Positions 26,046 to 35,157 are shown, counted from the stretch's first letter. The stretch is 53,920 bases of DNA from UBA11612 sp963976395 (GCA_963976395.1 CAXBLG010000016.1:1-53920), one strand, 5' to 3'. Program-made: numbers and translations. Notes: generated from the sequence alone by a model not told the origin.

Positions 26046-26561
26046 TTACAGACGTGAGCGGATGTTGGCCGCGATTTCCGAGGCATTGTAAACCTGGGCG
26101 TTACGGCCCGGTCGTCTGTTCGACATTTTGATTTCAATCGCGACGATGGTTTCGTCATTACTCTGGTAGGTTCCGAACGTGCTGCTGGTGTACGCGGGTC
26201 TTGCCGACGTGCTGCAACCGAGCAGGCCGCAGTTTCGCGATACCACGTAATCGCGCCTGACCTCGACCTGGGTATCGGGGCGGCGGTCTTCGACGACGTC
26301 CGAGGAGCGCGAGACCACTTCAAACGTTTTGTATCCACGCTCCATGGTGAGTTCGGCGGCGCGCAGCAGCGCGAGGTCCTGCGCCCGGCCGACATTATCG
26401 TCATTGAGTCTGTACTCAATGCGGTAGCGGTCGGACTCAAGGCCCTGGACAAAATAGCCCTCAGAGCCTTGGCGGGACGCTGCACCGTAATCCGATGATC
26501 CGGTCGAACAGGCCCCGAGCAGCACAAGCAAGGAAGCGGCAGCTATATATTTCATTTTCAT
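26046..26561 (-). CDS. CC0125/CC1285-family lipoprotein
   Basis: 171 residues from the ATG at 26561, which has GGAGG eight bases upstream. Lipoprotein signal peptide with lipobox LLGAC. The domain pattern GYFVQGLESDRYRIEYRLND and LALLRAAELTMERGYKTFEVV matches the CC0125/CC1285 family of alphaproteobacterial lipoproteins, whose role is unknown. Two cysteines (NCGLLGC) could pair. Divergent from recA. Confidence 0.85.
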   Translation of the reverse strand: MKMKYIAAASLLVLLGACSTGSSDYGAASRQGSEGYFVQGLESDRYRIEYRLNDDNVGRAQDLALLRAAELTMERGYKTFEVVSRSSDVVEDRRPDTQVEVRRDYVVSRNCGLLGCSTSARPAYTSSTFGTYQSNDETIVAIEIKMSNRRPGRNAQVYNASEIAANIRSRL

Positions 26562-26887
26562 TGGTCGTCCTCCGGTAGTTGTATGAAAGGAACGCCAAAG
26601 AAGTCGGAAAGTTGCGGGTTCAATTAAGGTGATTCTAGGGCGGCAGCGCTCGAATCGGGGTACTGTCAAACCGAAACACGACATAGCGGATATGCAGCAG
26701 GCTATGGTCTTTTTCGGGTGGAAGTGTTCGAAAAAATCGTATAAGTAGCTATTATATAAAGATAAATATAAAGTTCTATTTTTGTTCTTTTTCACTCTTG
26801 CCTTTGAGAACAAAGTAGGTACATTTCGGTCCCTGGGACGGCGCGTTGCTCGTCCGTGTTTTTCTTCATAAACAACAGGAGCCTGTC
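26562..26887. other. divergent region between lipoprotein gene and recA
   Basis: No gene. It contains the LexA box at 26773-26787 and an AT-rich stretch (26740-26790). The remaining part facing the lipoprotein gene shows no clear motif. Confidence 0.6.
26773..26787 (+). promoter_or_regulatory. LexA (SOS) box of recA
   Basis: GTTC, seven bases, GTTC: an exact match to the direct-repeat LexA site of Alphaproteobacteria. It is about 100 bases upstream of the recA start codon, so recA is expected to be induced by DNA damage. Confidence 0.85.
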
Positions 26888-27973
26888 ATGGCCGAACCCG
26901 CCCTTCGCCTCGTAGAAAGAAATAACATGGACAAGACAAAGGCTCTTGATGCCGCTTTGACCCAGATTGAGCGCTCGTTCGGCAAAGGCTCCATCATGCG
27001 CCTCGGTCAGAACGACGTGGCGGTGGATCTCCCGTCTATTTCTACAGGTTCACTGGGCCTCGACCTTGCGCTCGGTATAGGCGGATTGCCCAAGGGGCGC
27101 ATTGTCGAAATCTATGGGCCCGAGAGTTCCGGCAAAACCACGCTGGCGCTGCATGTGGTGGCCGAAGCGCAAAAGTCCGGCGGCACCTGTGCGTTTGTCG
27201 ACGCCGAGCACGCTCTTGATCCGGGCTATGCCCGTAAGCTTGGCGTTAATCTCGACGAGTTGCTTATTTCCCAGCCCGATGCCGGTGAGCAGGCGCTTGA
27301 AATCGCCGACACGCTAGTGCGCTCCGGCGCCGTAGATGTGCTGGTGGTGGACTCCGTGGCGGCCTTGACGCCTCGCGCCGAACTGGAAGGCGAGATGGGC
27401 GATCACCACGTCGGCCTGCAGGCCCGTCTCATGAGCCAGGCTTTGCGCAAGCTCACTGCTTCGGTTGCGCGTTCCAACACCCTGATTATCTTCATCAACC
27501 AGATTCGCATGAAGATCGGCGTTATGTTCGGCAACCCTGAAACCACCACCGGCGGTAATGCGCTTAAATTCTATGCCTCGGTTCGTCTGGATATCCGTCG
27601 TATCGGTCAGATCAAGGATAAGGACGAAGTGGTCGGCAACCAGACCCGCGTGAAAGTGGTGAAGAATAAAGTCGCACCGCCGTTCAAAGTGGTGGAGTTC
27701 GACATCATGTACGGCGAAGGAGTCTCCAAAACCGGCGAGCTTTTGGATTTGGGCGTTAAGGCCGGCTTGGTCGAGAAATCGGGGTCTTGGTATTCCTATA
27801 ACTCCGAGCGTATCGGCCAGGGCCGGGAGAACGCCAAACAGTTCCTCCGTGCCCACCCTGAGACGGCACAGGAGATTGAGACGCAGATTCGGGTGAATGC
27901 CGGTCTGTTGACGGAGGCGATGACGACTACCCCTGGGGACGACGGTCCGGGCGACACGCCATCAGAGGACTAG
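26888..27973 (+). CDS. recA: recombinase RecA
   Basis: 361 residues from the ATG at 26888, which has AGGAG eight bases upstream; an upstream frame extension is unlikely. Walker A GPESSGKTT, LexA co-protease and DNA-binding loops (GEMGDHHVGLQARLMSQALRK in parts, FINQIRMKIGVMFGNPETTTGGNALKFYASVRLD in parts). Strand exchange in recombination repair and activation of LexA cleavage. The acidic C-terminal tail (GDDGPGDTPSED) is normal. Upstream LexA box; terminator after the gene. Confidence 0.99.
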   Translation: MAEPALRLVERNNMDKTKALDAALTQIERSFGKGSIMRLGQNDVAVDLPSISTGSLGLDLALGIGGLPKGRIVEIYGPESSGKTTLALHVVAEAQKSGGTCAFVDAEHALDPGYARKLGVNLDELLISQPDAGEQALEIADTLVRSGAVDVLVVDSVAALTPRAELEGEMGDHHVGLQARLMSQALRKLTASVARSNTLIIFINQIRMKIGVMFGNPETTTGGNALKFYASVRLDIRRIGQIKDKDEVVGNQTRVKVVKNKVAPPFKVVEFDIMYGEGVSKTGELLDLGVKAGLVEKSGSWYSYNSERIGQGRENAKQFLRAHPETAQEIETQIRVNAGLLTEAMTTTPGDDGPGDTPSED

Positions 27974-28016
27974 GCGTCTAGGATTCTCCTGTTTTTATCG
28001 CTCCTTTATTCATTTC

Positions 28017-28040
28017 ACGGGGTTCCGCAAGGAACCCCGT
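28017..28040 (+). terminator. terminator of recA
   Basis: A 10-bp stem (28017-28026 with 28031-28040) closes a GCAA tetraloop and is followed by TTCTGTT. The stem is strong, the U tract modest. Confidence 0.75.
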
Positions 28041-28157
28041 TTCTGTTGGTGGATTTGGGCCTTTCTGGACACTCCTACGCTGCCCAGGGTACAAAGCGCC
28101 CCCGGTGAGCGGGTCAAGGCCCGGTTCAGCAACAGATTAACAAGCGTATGTCACGTT

Positions 28158-30830
28158 ATGGCCACGACAAAAGAGATTAGAACCGCGTTCCTGGACTACT
28201 TCGCCAGAAACGCCCATGAGGTTGTCGCCTCCAGCCCTCTGGTGCCGCGCAACGATCCGTCGTTGATGTTTACCAATGCCGGAATGGTGCAATTCAAGAA
28301 CGTCTTCACAGGCAACGAGACGCGACCCTATAACCGCGCGGCCTCGTCGCAAAAATGCGTACGCGCCGGGGGTAAGCATAACGATCTCGACAATGTCGGC
28401 TATACGGCGCGTCATCACACCTTCTTTGAGATGCTCGGCAATTTCTCTTTCGGTGACTACTTCAAGGAAGAGGCGATTGCCCACGCCTGGCACCTGATCA
28501 CCAAGGACTTTGGCTTACCGAAAGACAAGCTGTTGGTTACGGTGCATTCGACAGACGAGGAAGCGGCGGGTCTATGGAGCAAGATCGCCGGGTTGCCCGA
28601 GAGCAAAATTTTACGCATCCCGACCTCCGATAATTTCTGGGCCATGGGTGATACCGGGCCTTGCGGTCCCTGCACGGAAATCTTTTACGATCACGGCGAG
28701 AATATACCGGGTGGACCACCGGGCAGCGCGGACGAGGACGGTGACAGGTTCATCGAGATATGGAACCTGGTGTTCATGCAGTATGAGCAAATTTCCGCGG
28801 ACGAGCGCATCGATCTTCCGAAGCCGTCGGTGGACACCGGCATGGGCCTTGAGCGCCTCGCCGCCGTTCTGCAGGGCGTACACAACAATTACGACATCGA
28901 TCTCTTCCGCGAGCTGATTGCCGCAATTGCCCATGCCGCGAATACGGACCCCAATGGTGCGCACCAAGCTTCGCACCGTGTGATTGCCGATCATTTGCGG
29001 GCGGCCGGATTTCTAATCGCCGACGGCGTGCTGCCGTCCAACGAGGGCCGCGGCTACGTACTGCGCCGGATCATGCGCCGGGCCATGCGCCATGCTCACC
29101 TGATGGGATGTACTGACCCGCTTCTCTACCGTCTAGTCCCGGCACTCCTCGCACAAATGGGGGCTCATTATACCGAGCTTGAGCGCGCGCAGGCTCTTAT
29201 CAGCGAGACTTTGCTGCTTGAGGAGACGCGCTTCAAGTCCATGCTCGACCGCGGACTAAAGCTGCTCGACGAAGAAACGAAGTCCCTCTCCACCGGTGGC
29301 CAGCTGCCAGGTGAGGTGGCCTTCAAACTCTACGACACCTATGGCTTCCCCTTGGACTTGACGCAGGATGCCCTGCGCGGCCGGGGTATCGGCGTGGACA
29401 CCGGCGGTTTCGATAAAGCCATGGAGCGTCAACGGGCTGAGGCCCGCAAAGCGTGGCAAGGGTCCGGCGATGCGGCTACGGAAAAAGTCTGGTTTGAACT
29501 TCGCGATCAAGTGGGCGCCAGCGACTTTCTTGGCTATGCCACCGAAGTTGCCGAAGGCCGCGTTACAGCTTTGGTCGTTGACGGCGCACCGGTCCAGGAA
29601 GCCAAGCAAGGCCAAAGCATTGCCCTGATCGCCAACCAGACGCCTTACTACGGCGAGTCTGGCGGACAGGTCGGCGATACCGGGTCGATCACCGGATCCG
29701 GCGGAAAGCTCGAAATAACCATTACAGATACCCAGAAAAAGCTTGATGCGCTGCATGTGCACCTAGGGACCGTAACCAAGGGCACAGTCAAAGTTGGCGA
29801 TGAAGTTTTGTTTCAAGTGGACGGCGCGCGCCGGTCTTCGGTGCGTGGTCATCACTCTGCCACCCACTTGCTTCATGCGGCCCTGCGCCGTGTCCTCGGC
29901 GAGCACGTGAGTCAAAAGGGTTCGCTGGTTGCGCCCGACCGTCTGCGCTTTGATATCAGTCACAACAAACCGCTATCGCCAGATGAGGTCCGGGCCATCG
30001 AAGATCAGGTGAACGCTGAAGTTCGCGCGAATGAAACGGTGACCACGCGCCTGATGGATCCGGACTCTGCGGTCAAAGCCGGTGCCATGGCGCTGTTTGG
30101 AGAAAAATACGGCGACGAAGTGCGCGTTGTTGCCATGGGTACCGTCGCCGATACGGAGTCCACATCGTATTCGGTGGAACTCTGCGGCGGAACTCATGTA
30201 CGCCGGACAGGTGATATCGGCCTGTTCAAAATCATAGGCGAATCTGCCGTGGCGGCAGGTGTGCGCCGGATCGAAGCTGTGACCGGTGCGGCTGCCGAAG
30301 CCTGGGTGGCAGACGAAGAGCACATGTTGAAAGAAGCGGCCTCGGCGCTGCGAGTTTCACCGGCCGATCTTCCGGGCCGGATCACGGCGTTGGTTGAAGA
30401 ACGCCGCAAGCTAGAGCGCGAGATTTCGGATCTGCGTAAAAAGTTGGTCATGGGCGGCGGGGGCGGCAGCGCTGCCGCGGACGATCAGAAAAAAGATGTT
30501 GGCGGTATCGCCTTCTCAGGGCGTCTATTGGAAGATGTTCCCGCAAAAGACCTCAAAGGCATGGCCGACGCCATGAAGAAGCAGTTAGGCAGCGGTGTTG
30601 TCGCGCTGGTGGCTGTCGCCGAGGGTAAGGTATCCTTGGTTGTGGCCGTGACGGATGATCTGACCACAAAGCTGAATGCCGTGGATTTGGTCAAAGTCGG
30701 CGCATCCGCGGTCGGCGGTAAAGGCGGCGGTGGTCGGCCGGACATGGCCCAGGCCGGCGGGCCGGACGGTTCAAATGCTGCTCAGGCGCTGACCGCCATC
30801 GAGACCTCAATTACCGATTCATCTAAATAA
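28158..30830 (+). CDS. alaS: alanyl-tRNA synthetase AlaS
   Basis: 890 residues, normal length. Catalytic domain with RTAFLDYFARNAHEVVASSPLVPRNDPSLMFTNAGMVQFK at the N-terminus (in parts), GGKHNDLDNVGYTARHHTFFEMLGNFSFGDYFK (in parts), and NLVFMQY. Editing domain with HHSATHLLHAALRRVLG and the zinc-site CGGTHVRRTGDIG. Coiled coil at about 745-775 and a C-terminal glycine-rich dimer domain (VKVGASAVGGKGGGGRPDMAQAGG in parts). Charges tRNA-Ala and clears mischarged Ser or Gly. Confidence 0.98.
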   Translation: MATTKEIRTAFLDYFARNAHEVVASSPLVPRNDPSLMFTNAGMVQFKNVFTGNETRPYNRAASSQKCVRAGGKHNDLDNVGYTARHHTFFEMLGNFSFGDYFKEEAIAHAWHLITKDFGLPKDKLLVTVHSTDEEAAGLWSKIAGLPESKILRIPTSDNFWAMGDTGPCGPCTEIFYDHGENIPGGPPGSADEDGDRFIEIWNLVFMQYEQISADERIDLPKPSVDTGMGLERLAAVLQGVHNNYDIDLFRELIAAIAHAANTDPNGAHQASHRVIADHLRAAGFLIADGVLPSNEGRGYVLRRIMRRAMRHAHLMGCTDPLLYRLVPALLAQMGAHYTELERAQALISETLLLEETRFKSMLDRGLKLLDEETKSLSTGGQLPGEVAFKLYDTYGFPLDLTQDALRGRGIGVDTGGFDKAMERQRAEARKAWQGSGDAATEKVWFELRDQVGASDFLGYATEVAEGRVTALVVDGAPVQEAKQGQSIALIANQTPYYGESGGQVGDTGSITGSGGKLEITITDTQKKLDALHVHLGTVTKGTVKVGDEVLFQVDGARRSSVRGHHSATHLLHAALRRVLGEHVSQKGSLVAPDRLRFDISHNKPLSPDEVRAIEDQVNAEVRANETVTTRLMDPDSAVKAGAMALFGEKYGDEVRVVAMGTVADTESTSYSVELCGGTHVRRTGDIGLFKIIGESAVAAGVRRIEAVTGAAAEAWVADEEHMLKEAASALRVSPADLPGRITALVEERRKLEREISDLRKKLVMGGGGGSAAADDQKKDVGGIAFSGRLLEDVPAKDLKGMADAMKKQLGSGVVALVAVAEGKVSLVVAVTDDLTTKLNAVDLVKVGASAVGGKGGGGRPDMAQAGGPDGSNAAQALTAIETSITDSSK

Positions 30831-30883
30831 AAGTATGTTTATCAATTAGTTATATAGATATTGCGCCTGCGTTTAAATTTATG

Positions 30884-30894
30884 TTGCACCGCAA
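30884..30894. promoter_or_regulatory. possible PhaR operator, site 1
   Basis: TTGC-ACC-GCAA is a perfect inverted repeat of the TGC-N3-GCA type recognised by PhaR, the repressor of phasin genes in several Alphaproteobacteria. It lies just upstream of the -35 box of the phasin promoter. Confidence 0.4.
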
Positions 30895-30903
30895 TATTTA
30901 TTG

Positions 30904-30932
30904 TTGACAAGCGGTGACCGTCGAGCTATCTT
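30904..30932 (+). promoter_or_regulatory. sigma-70 promoter of the phasin gene
   Basis: TTGACA (30904-30909), 17 bases, TATCTT (30927-30932). The -35 element is perfect and the spacing optimal. It is about 125 bases upstream of the phasin start codon. Confidence 0.75.
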
Positions 30933-30935
30933 GTG

Positions 30936-30944
30936 TGCAATGCA
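30936..30944. promoter_or_regulatory. possible PhaR operator, site 2
   Basis: TGC-AAT-GCA, the same TGC-N3-GCA pattern as site 1, lies right at the expected transcription start of the phasin gene. Binding there would block RNA polymerase. Confidence 0.4.
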
Positions 30945-31056
30945 GCATTAAATATCGCGCTGCGTTACGAGATTGCAAACGGCCGCGTGGGTTGTTTTTC
31001 GGCCGCCACTTTCGGAAGCGAAACCGTTAGACAACGCAAACACAAGGAACCGCATT

Positions 31057-31419
31057 ATGACTGTCGCATACTCTGATTTCGCCGCTTTCAACCAGAACGC
31101 TTTTGACTCGTTGGTGAAAAGCAACACCGCCGCTGCCGCAGGCGTCGAGAAGCTCACAAAGCACCTCGTTGACTACTCCAGCAAGTCTGTTGAAGATGTT
31201 GTTGCCGCTAGCAAGAAGCTGTCTTCTGTGAAGACTCCAGTCGAGTTCATTCAGCTTCAAATGAAGCTGGCACAAGACTCCTTCGAAACACTGGTCAGCG
31301 AAAGCAAGAAAGTTTCAGACCTCACGACTTCTATCGTGAAGGACGTCACGGCCCCGATCAGCGAGCGCTTTCAGTTCGCAGGCGTAGCACCGACGAAGTC
31401 CAGCAAAAAGGCTGCCTAA
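31057..31419 (+). CDS. phasin family protein
   Basis: 120 residues from the ATG at 31057 (AAGGAA upstream). Helical, amphipathic protein with the phasin pattern: FNQNAFDSLVKSNTAAAAGVEKL, SKSVEDVVAASKKLSSVKTPVEFIQLQMKLAQDSFETLV (in parts) and a lysine/alanine C-terminus. Phasins coat polyhydroxyalkanoate granules. The upstream promoter has two PhaR-like sites, which supports the assignment. A strong terminator follows. Confidence 0.9.
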   Translation: MTVAYSDFAAFNQNAFDSLVKSNTAAAAGVEKLTKHLVDYSSKSVEDVVAASKKLSSVKTPVEFIQLQMKLAQDSFETLVSESKKVSDLTTSIVKDVTAPISERFQFAGVAPTKSSKKAA

Positions 31420-31450
31420 CCCTCCCCATCTTGATTTAGGCAGACTTCAG

Positions 31451-31485
31451 AAAAGCCCGGTCGGTCCTCCCCCGACCGGGCTTTT
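31451..31485 (+). terminator. phasin terminator with UCCUCCC loop
   Basis: A perfect 14-bp stem (31451-31464 with 31472-31485) with T run. Its 7-base loop UCCUCCC is complementary to a Shine-Dalgarno sequence. The 13-base core around the loop (31462-31474) recurs twice, on the minus strand, at 50799-50847. Confidence 0.9.
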
Positions 31486-31604
31486 CCACATTCGGACCCC
31501 GTTTTCGCACACCTGTATTCTGCGCCTTCGAACCTGTATAAGGCGGCGGGCTCCAGGTTGATTGGTCCCGCAATATACACTGCAATTGTATGCGTGAGGC
31601 TCCG

Positions 31605-32453
31605 ATGCGTTTTTCCGGTACAGACAGCTATATCGCCACTGAAGATCTTATGGTCGCGGTTAACGCGGCCGTGACCCTAGAGCGACCTTTACTTATCAAA
31701 GGCGAGCCGGGCACGGGCAAGACCGTTCTTGCACATGAAATCGCGGCCTCTTTAGGCCTGCCGCTGATGACTTGGCACATCAAATCGACCACCAAGGCGC
31801 AACACGGTCTGTATGAATACGATGCTGTGTCGCGTTTGCGGGACTCTCAGTTTGGCGACGAGAAGGTCAAGGACATCGCCAACTATATTAAACCCGGGAA
31901 GATGTGGCAGGCATTTGAGTCAAAGCCGAAACGAGCTGTTTTGTTGATCGACGAGATTGATAAGGCCGACATCGAATTTCCGAACGACTTACTTTTGGAA
32001 CTCGATCGCATGGAGTTCTTTGTTTACGAAACCGGTGAAACCATCCGCGCCGAGACGCGCCCAGTTGTGATTATTACGTCGAATAATGAAAAAGAGTTGC
32101 CGGACGCTTTTCTGCGCCGTTGTTTTTTCCATTATATCCGGTTTCCCGAACGCGAAACGATGGAGCGCATCGTTGATGTGCATTTTCCTGACGTGCAAAA
32201 AATACTGGTGCGCGAAGCGCTCAATGTTTTCTACAATATTCGCGAGGTTCCAGGCCTTAAAAAGAGACCTTCGACCTCGGAGCTTTTAGACTGGATCAAA
32301 CTGCTTATGGCAGATGATATTCCGCCCGAAGCTCTAAAGTCTAAAGACGTGAAAACCGTTATTCCGCCGCTCCACGGTGCACTCTTGAAGAACGAGCAAG
32401 ATGTCCACATGCTAGAACGCCTTGCGTTCCTAGCGCGCCGCGAAGGCCGGTAA
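31605..32453 (+). CDS. MoxR-family AAA+ ATPase (CoxD-like)
   Basis: 282 residues from the ATG at 31605 (GAGG just upstream; an ATG at 31590 is also possible). Walker A GEPGTGKT at 33-40; Walker B LLIDEIDKAD; sensor region TSNNEKELPDAFLRRCFFHYI with the arginine finger. MoxR ATPases act as chaperones for metalloenzymes together with VWA proteins. Directly followed (21 bp) by a CoxE-like VWA gene, the usual pair. No carbon monoxide dehydrogenase subunit genes are nearby, so the target protein is unknown. Confidence 0.9.
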   Translation: MRFSGTDSYIATEDLMVAVNAAVTLERPLLIKGEPGTGKTVLAHEIAASLGLPLMTWHIKSTTKAQHGLYEYDAVSRLRDSQFGDEKVKDIANYIKPGKMWQAFESKPKRAVLLIDEIDKADIEFPNDLLLELDRMEFFVYETGETIRAETRPVVIITSNNEKELPDAFLRRCFFHYIRFPERETMERIVDVHFPDVQKILVREALNVFYNIREVPGLKKRPSTSELLDWIKLLMADDIPPEALKSKDVKTVIPPLHGALLKNEQDVHMLERLAFLARREGR

Positions 32454-32474
32454 GGCGCCGCCCGGGAGGCCGCC

Positions 32475-33659
32475 ATGTTCATCAATTTGATCGAAGGTCT
32501 TAGGAAAGCGGGTCTGCCGGTTTCCATCACTGAGTACCTCGCGCTTGTGGAAGCGGTAGACGCCGGCATTTCTCAATACAGCGTCGAAGATTTTTACTAT
32601 TTGTCACGTGCGGTACTTGTAAAAGACGAGCGTCATCTCGATAGGTTCGACCGTGTCTTCGGCGTGGTTTTCAAGGGGCTTGAGGGCGGCGCAGACCTCG
32701 AGGGAATTGATGTCAACGTGCCCGACGAGTGGTTGAAAACACTCTCTCAGCTCATGCTGTCCGAGGAGGACAAGGCCAAGATCGAAGCGCTCGGCGGTTG
32801 GGAAAAGCTCATGGACACGTTGCGCGAGCGCCTTGCCGAACAAAAGGATAGACATTCCGGCGGTTCCAAATGGATCGGCACTGCCGGCACATCGCCTTTC
32901 GGCGCTTATGGTTACAACCCGGAAGGCGTGCGGATCGGACAGCACGAAAGTCGCCATCGCCGTGCCGTCAAGGTGTGGGATAAGCGCGAATTTGCCAATC
33001 TCGACGATCAAATCGAATTGGGAACACGCAACATTAAACTGGCTCTTCGTCGGCTACGCCGCTTCGCGCGGCAAGGTGCGGCAACAGAGTTGGATATAGA
33101 CGGAACCATTCAATCCACGGCGCATCACGGCGGTCTTTTGGACTTGAAGATGGTGCCTGAGCGTCACAACGCCGTAAAATTACTATTGTTTCTAGATGCG
33201 GGCGGATCGATGGACGATCACGTCAAGATATGCGCCGAGCTCTTTTCTGCCTGCCGCACAGAATTTAAGCATCTCGAGTACTATTACTTTCATAACTGCG
33301 TTTATGAGTCCGTTTGGCAGGACAATACCCGTCGCCATACGCAGCGTTTGCCCACCTGGGACGTGCTTCATAAGTATTCTGCGGACTACAAACTGATCTT
33401 TGTGGGCGATGCCTCTATGAGCCCTTACGAGATCGTCTACCCAGGCGGAGCGGTTGAGCACTGGAATGAAGAGGCGGGCCAAGCATGGATGCAGAGGTTG
33501 CTTACAACCTGGCCTCGGGCCGTCTGGCTTAACCCGGTGCCGCAACGGCAATGGCCGTATACGGAATCGATCGGGCTGATGCGGAAATTAATGGATGAGC
33601 GCATGTATCCGTTGACCCTAGCTGGCCTCGACGACGCGATTGCCGAACTCAGCCATTAG
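32475..33659 (+). CDS. VWA domain protein, CoxE-like
   Basis: 394 residues, GGGAGG ribosome site. N-terminal helical region (1-120), a spacer with RHSGGSKWIGTAGTSPFGAYGYNPEG (in parts), then a VWA domain with the metal-site motif DAGGSM at 241-246. There glycine replaces the first serine of the classic D-x-S-x-S, which is usual in this family. Acts with the preceding MoxR ATPase; the client is not known. Confidence 0.9.
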   Translation: MFINLIEGLRKAGLPVSITEYLALVEAVDAGISQYSVEDFYYLSRAVLVKDERHLDRFDRVFGVVFKGLEGGADLEGIDVNVPDEWLKTLSQLMLSEEDKAKIEALGGWEKLMDTLRERLAEQKDRHSGGSKWIGTAGTSPFGAYGYNPEGVRIGQHESRHRRAVKVWDKREFANLDDQIELGTRNIKLALRRLRRFARQGAATELDIDGTIQSTAHHGGLLDLKMVPERHNAVKLLLFLDAGGSMDDHVKICAELFSACRTEFKHLEYYYFHNCVYESVWQDNTRRHTQRLPTWDVLHKYSADYKLIFVGDASMSPYEIVYPGGAVEHWNEEAGQAWMQRLLTTWPRAVWLNPVPQRQWPYTESIGLMRKLMDERMYPLTLAGLDDAIAELSH

Positions 33660-33710
33660 CGACGGTATCCTCGTCTCTATACGTTAAAGTATTGCAACTT
33701 ATAGAGAATG

Positions 33711-33728
33711 TTACACTTTCTTACACTT
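33711..33728. promoter_or_regulatory. direct repeat upstream of macA-like gene
   Basis: TTACACTT occurs twice, ten bases apart, giving TTACA-N5-TTACA. Spaced direct repeats of this kind are typical binding sites of OmpR/PhoB-type response regulators. It lies about 65-100 bases before the first gene of the exporter operon. Confidence 0.45.
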
Positions 33729-33792
33729 CCCTCTTAGGGTGCCGCCTACACTGAGGATATGGTATTTGTTTCGTATATAGAATATTTCCAAC

Positions 33793-35157
33793 ATGGAAAT
33801 TATTGAGGCGATGCAGGACCACGATGAAGCTGACGCTAAAAATCGTTTGGTAGGCAAGGCGGATGCAATGAAAGACGAAGCCCAAGTGCAACCAAGTGCA
33901 GATGAAAACATGGCCTCAATACTGGGGCTGGGACAGCGCGCAAGCACAGAGCCAAAGATCGCCAGAAAATGGTGGATCATGGGCGGTGTGGGTTTGGTTG
34001 GTGTGCTGGGGATTATTTTTTTCGGTCCCTTTGGAGGCCCATCCGCGCCGGTCTATCGCACTGCTGAAGTCGAAGAGGGCAACATCGTTGCGACGGTCAC
34101 GGCCACCGGGACTTTACAGCCGGTCAATTCTGTTGATATCGGCCCTGAAGTGTCCGGGCAGATCGATCAAGTTTTTGTAGATTTCAATGACCGCGTAACA
34201 GAAGGCCAGCTACTGGCTGTTTTGGATACGGAGTCTTTGCGTGCGCGTGTGCTCCAAGCCAGAGCGTCCCTCGCGGCGGCGAAGGCCCGGGTTCAAGACG
34301 CAAAAGCAACGGCTTTGGAAACGGCAGACAAATTAGAACGAACTCGCGAACTTGCCAAAACGGGATATGCGTCCAAACAAGCCGTTGATTCGGCGGAAGC
34401 CAGTGCGGCTCGTGCGGACGCCAGCCTTGCCAGCGCCGAGGCACAGGTCGCCGTGTCTGAAGCGACCTTAAGTTCTGATGAAACGGCCTTTTCGAAATCT
34501 GAAATTAAGTCGCCGATCAATGGCGTGGTGCTTTCACGGTCGGCCGAACCCGGCCAAGTCGTGGCTGCAAGTTTCCAAACGCCGGTTTTATTCAAATTGG
34601 CGGAAGACCTGACGAAGATGCAGCTCGAAATCGATGTCGATGAAGCCGATATCGGTAGGGTTAAAGAAGGGCAGCGCGCGAATTTCGTGGTTGATGCATT
34701 TCAGAATCGTCAGTACCCGGCGATCATTACCCAAGTGCGGTTTGCCCCTAAGACAGTGGATAATGTGGTGACGTATCAAGCCGTTCTGACGGTGAACAAC
34801 GAAGACCTGTCCTTGCGCCCCGGTATGACGGCTACAGCAACTATCGTAACGGCCTCCCAAGAAAACGCATTGAGCGTGCCAAACGCTGCGCTGCGCTTTG
34901 ATCCCTCGGTCGTTCGTGAAGAAGGTGGGGCTCGGATGCCGGGTCCATTCGGTCGGCTGATGAATGAGCCCCGTCGTTCACCTGCCGACAATTCTAAAAA
35001 AGTGAATGATCAGAAAGTATGGGTTCTCAAAGACGGGGAACCCCAGGCGGTGCCTGTCACGACAGGAGTCACCGATGGCCGGCGCACGGAAATTCTGACC
35101 GGAAATATAAAATCAGGTGAACTGGTTGTGACCGGTACACAAACACCGGCGTCGTGA
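33793..35157 (+). CDS. macA: MacA-type periplasmic adaptor of an ABC exporter
   Basis: 454 residues from the first ATG; ATGs at 33811 (GAGG upstream) or 33910 are possible. A long charged cytoplasmic tail, one membrane segment (about 61-80), then the adaptor: lipoyl halves (VTATGTLQPVNSVDIGPEVSG and KSPINGVVLSRSAEPGQVV), a helical hairpin rich in alanine between them (about 140-235), and beta-barrel/MP domains (LRPGMTATATIV, SVPNAALRF). It joins the MacB transporter encoded next to an outer-membrane channel. The N-terminal tail is longer than usual. Confidence 0.88.
   Translation: MEIIEAMQDHDEADAKNRLVGKADAMKDEAQVQPSADENMASILGLGQRASTEPKIARKWWIMGGVGLVGVLGIIFFGPFGGPSAPVYRTAEVEEGNIVATVTATGTLQPVNSVDIGPEVSGQIDQVFVDFNDRVTEGQLLAVLDTESLRARVLQARASLAAAKARVQDAKATALETADKLERTRELAKTGYASKQAVDSAEASAARADASLASAEAQVAVSEATLSSDETAFSKSEIKSPINGVVLSRSAEPGQVVAASFQTPVLFKLAEDLTKMQLEIDVDEADIGRVKEGQRANFVVDAFQNRQYPAIITQVRFAPKTVDNVVTYQAVLTVNNEDLSLRPGMTATATIVTASQENALSVPNAALRFDPSVVREEGGARMPGPFGRLMNEPRRSPADNSKKVNDQKVWVLKDGEPQAVPVTTGVTDGRRTEILTGNIKSGELVVTGTQTPAS

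Noticed and set aside
29256..29762. 168-residue minus-strand reading frame inside alaS
   Set aside because: Antisense to alaS, no recognisable domain.
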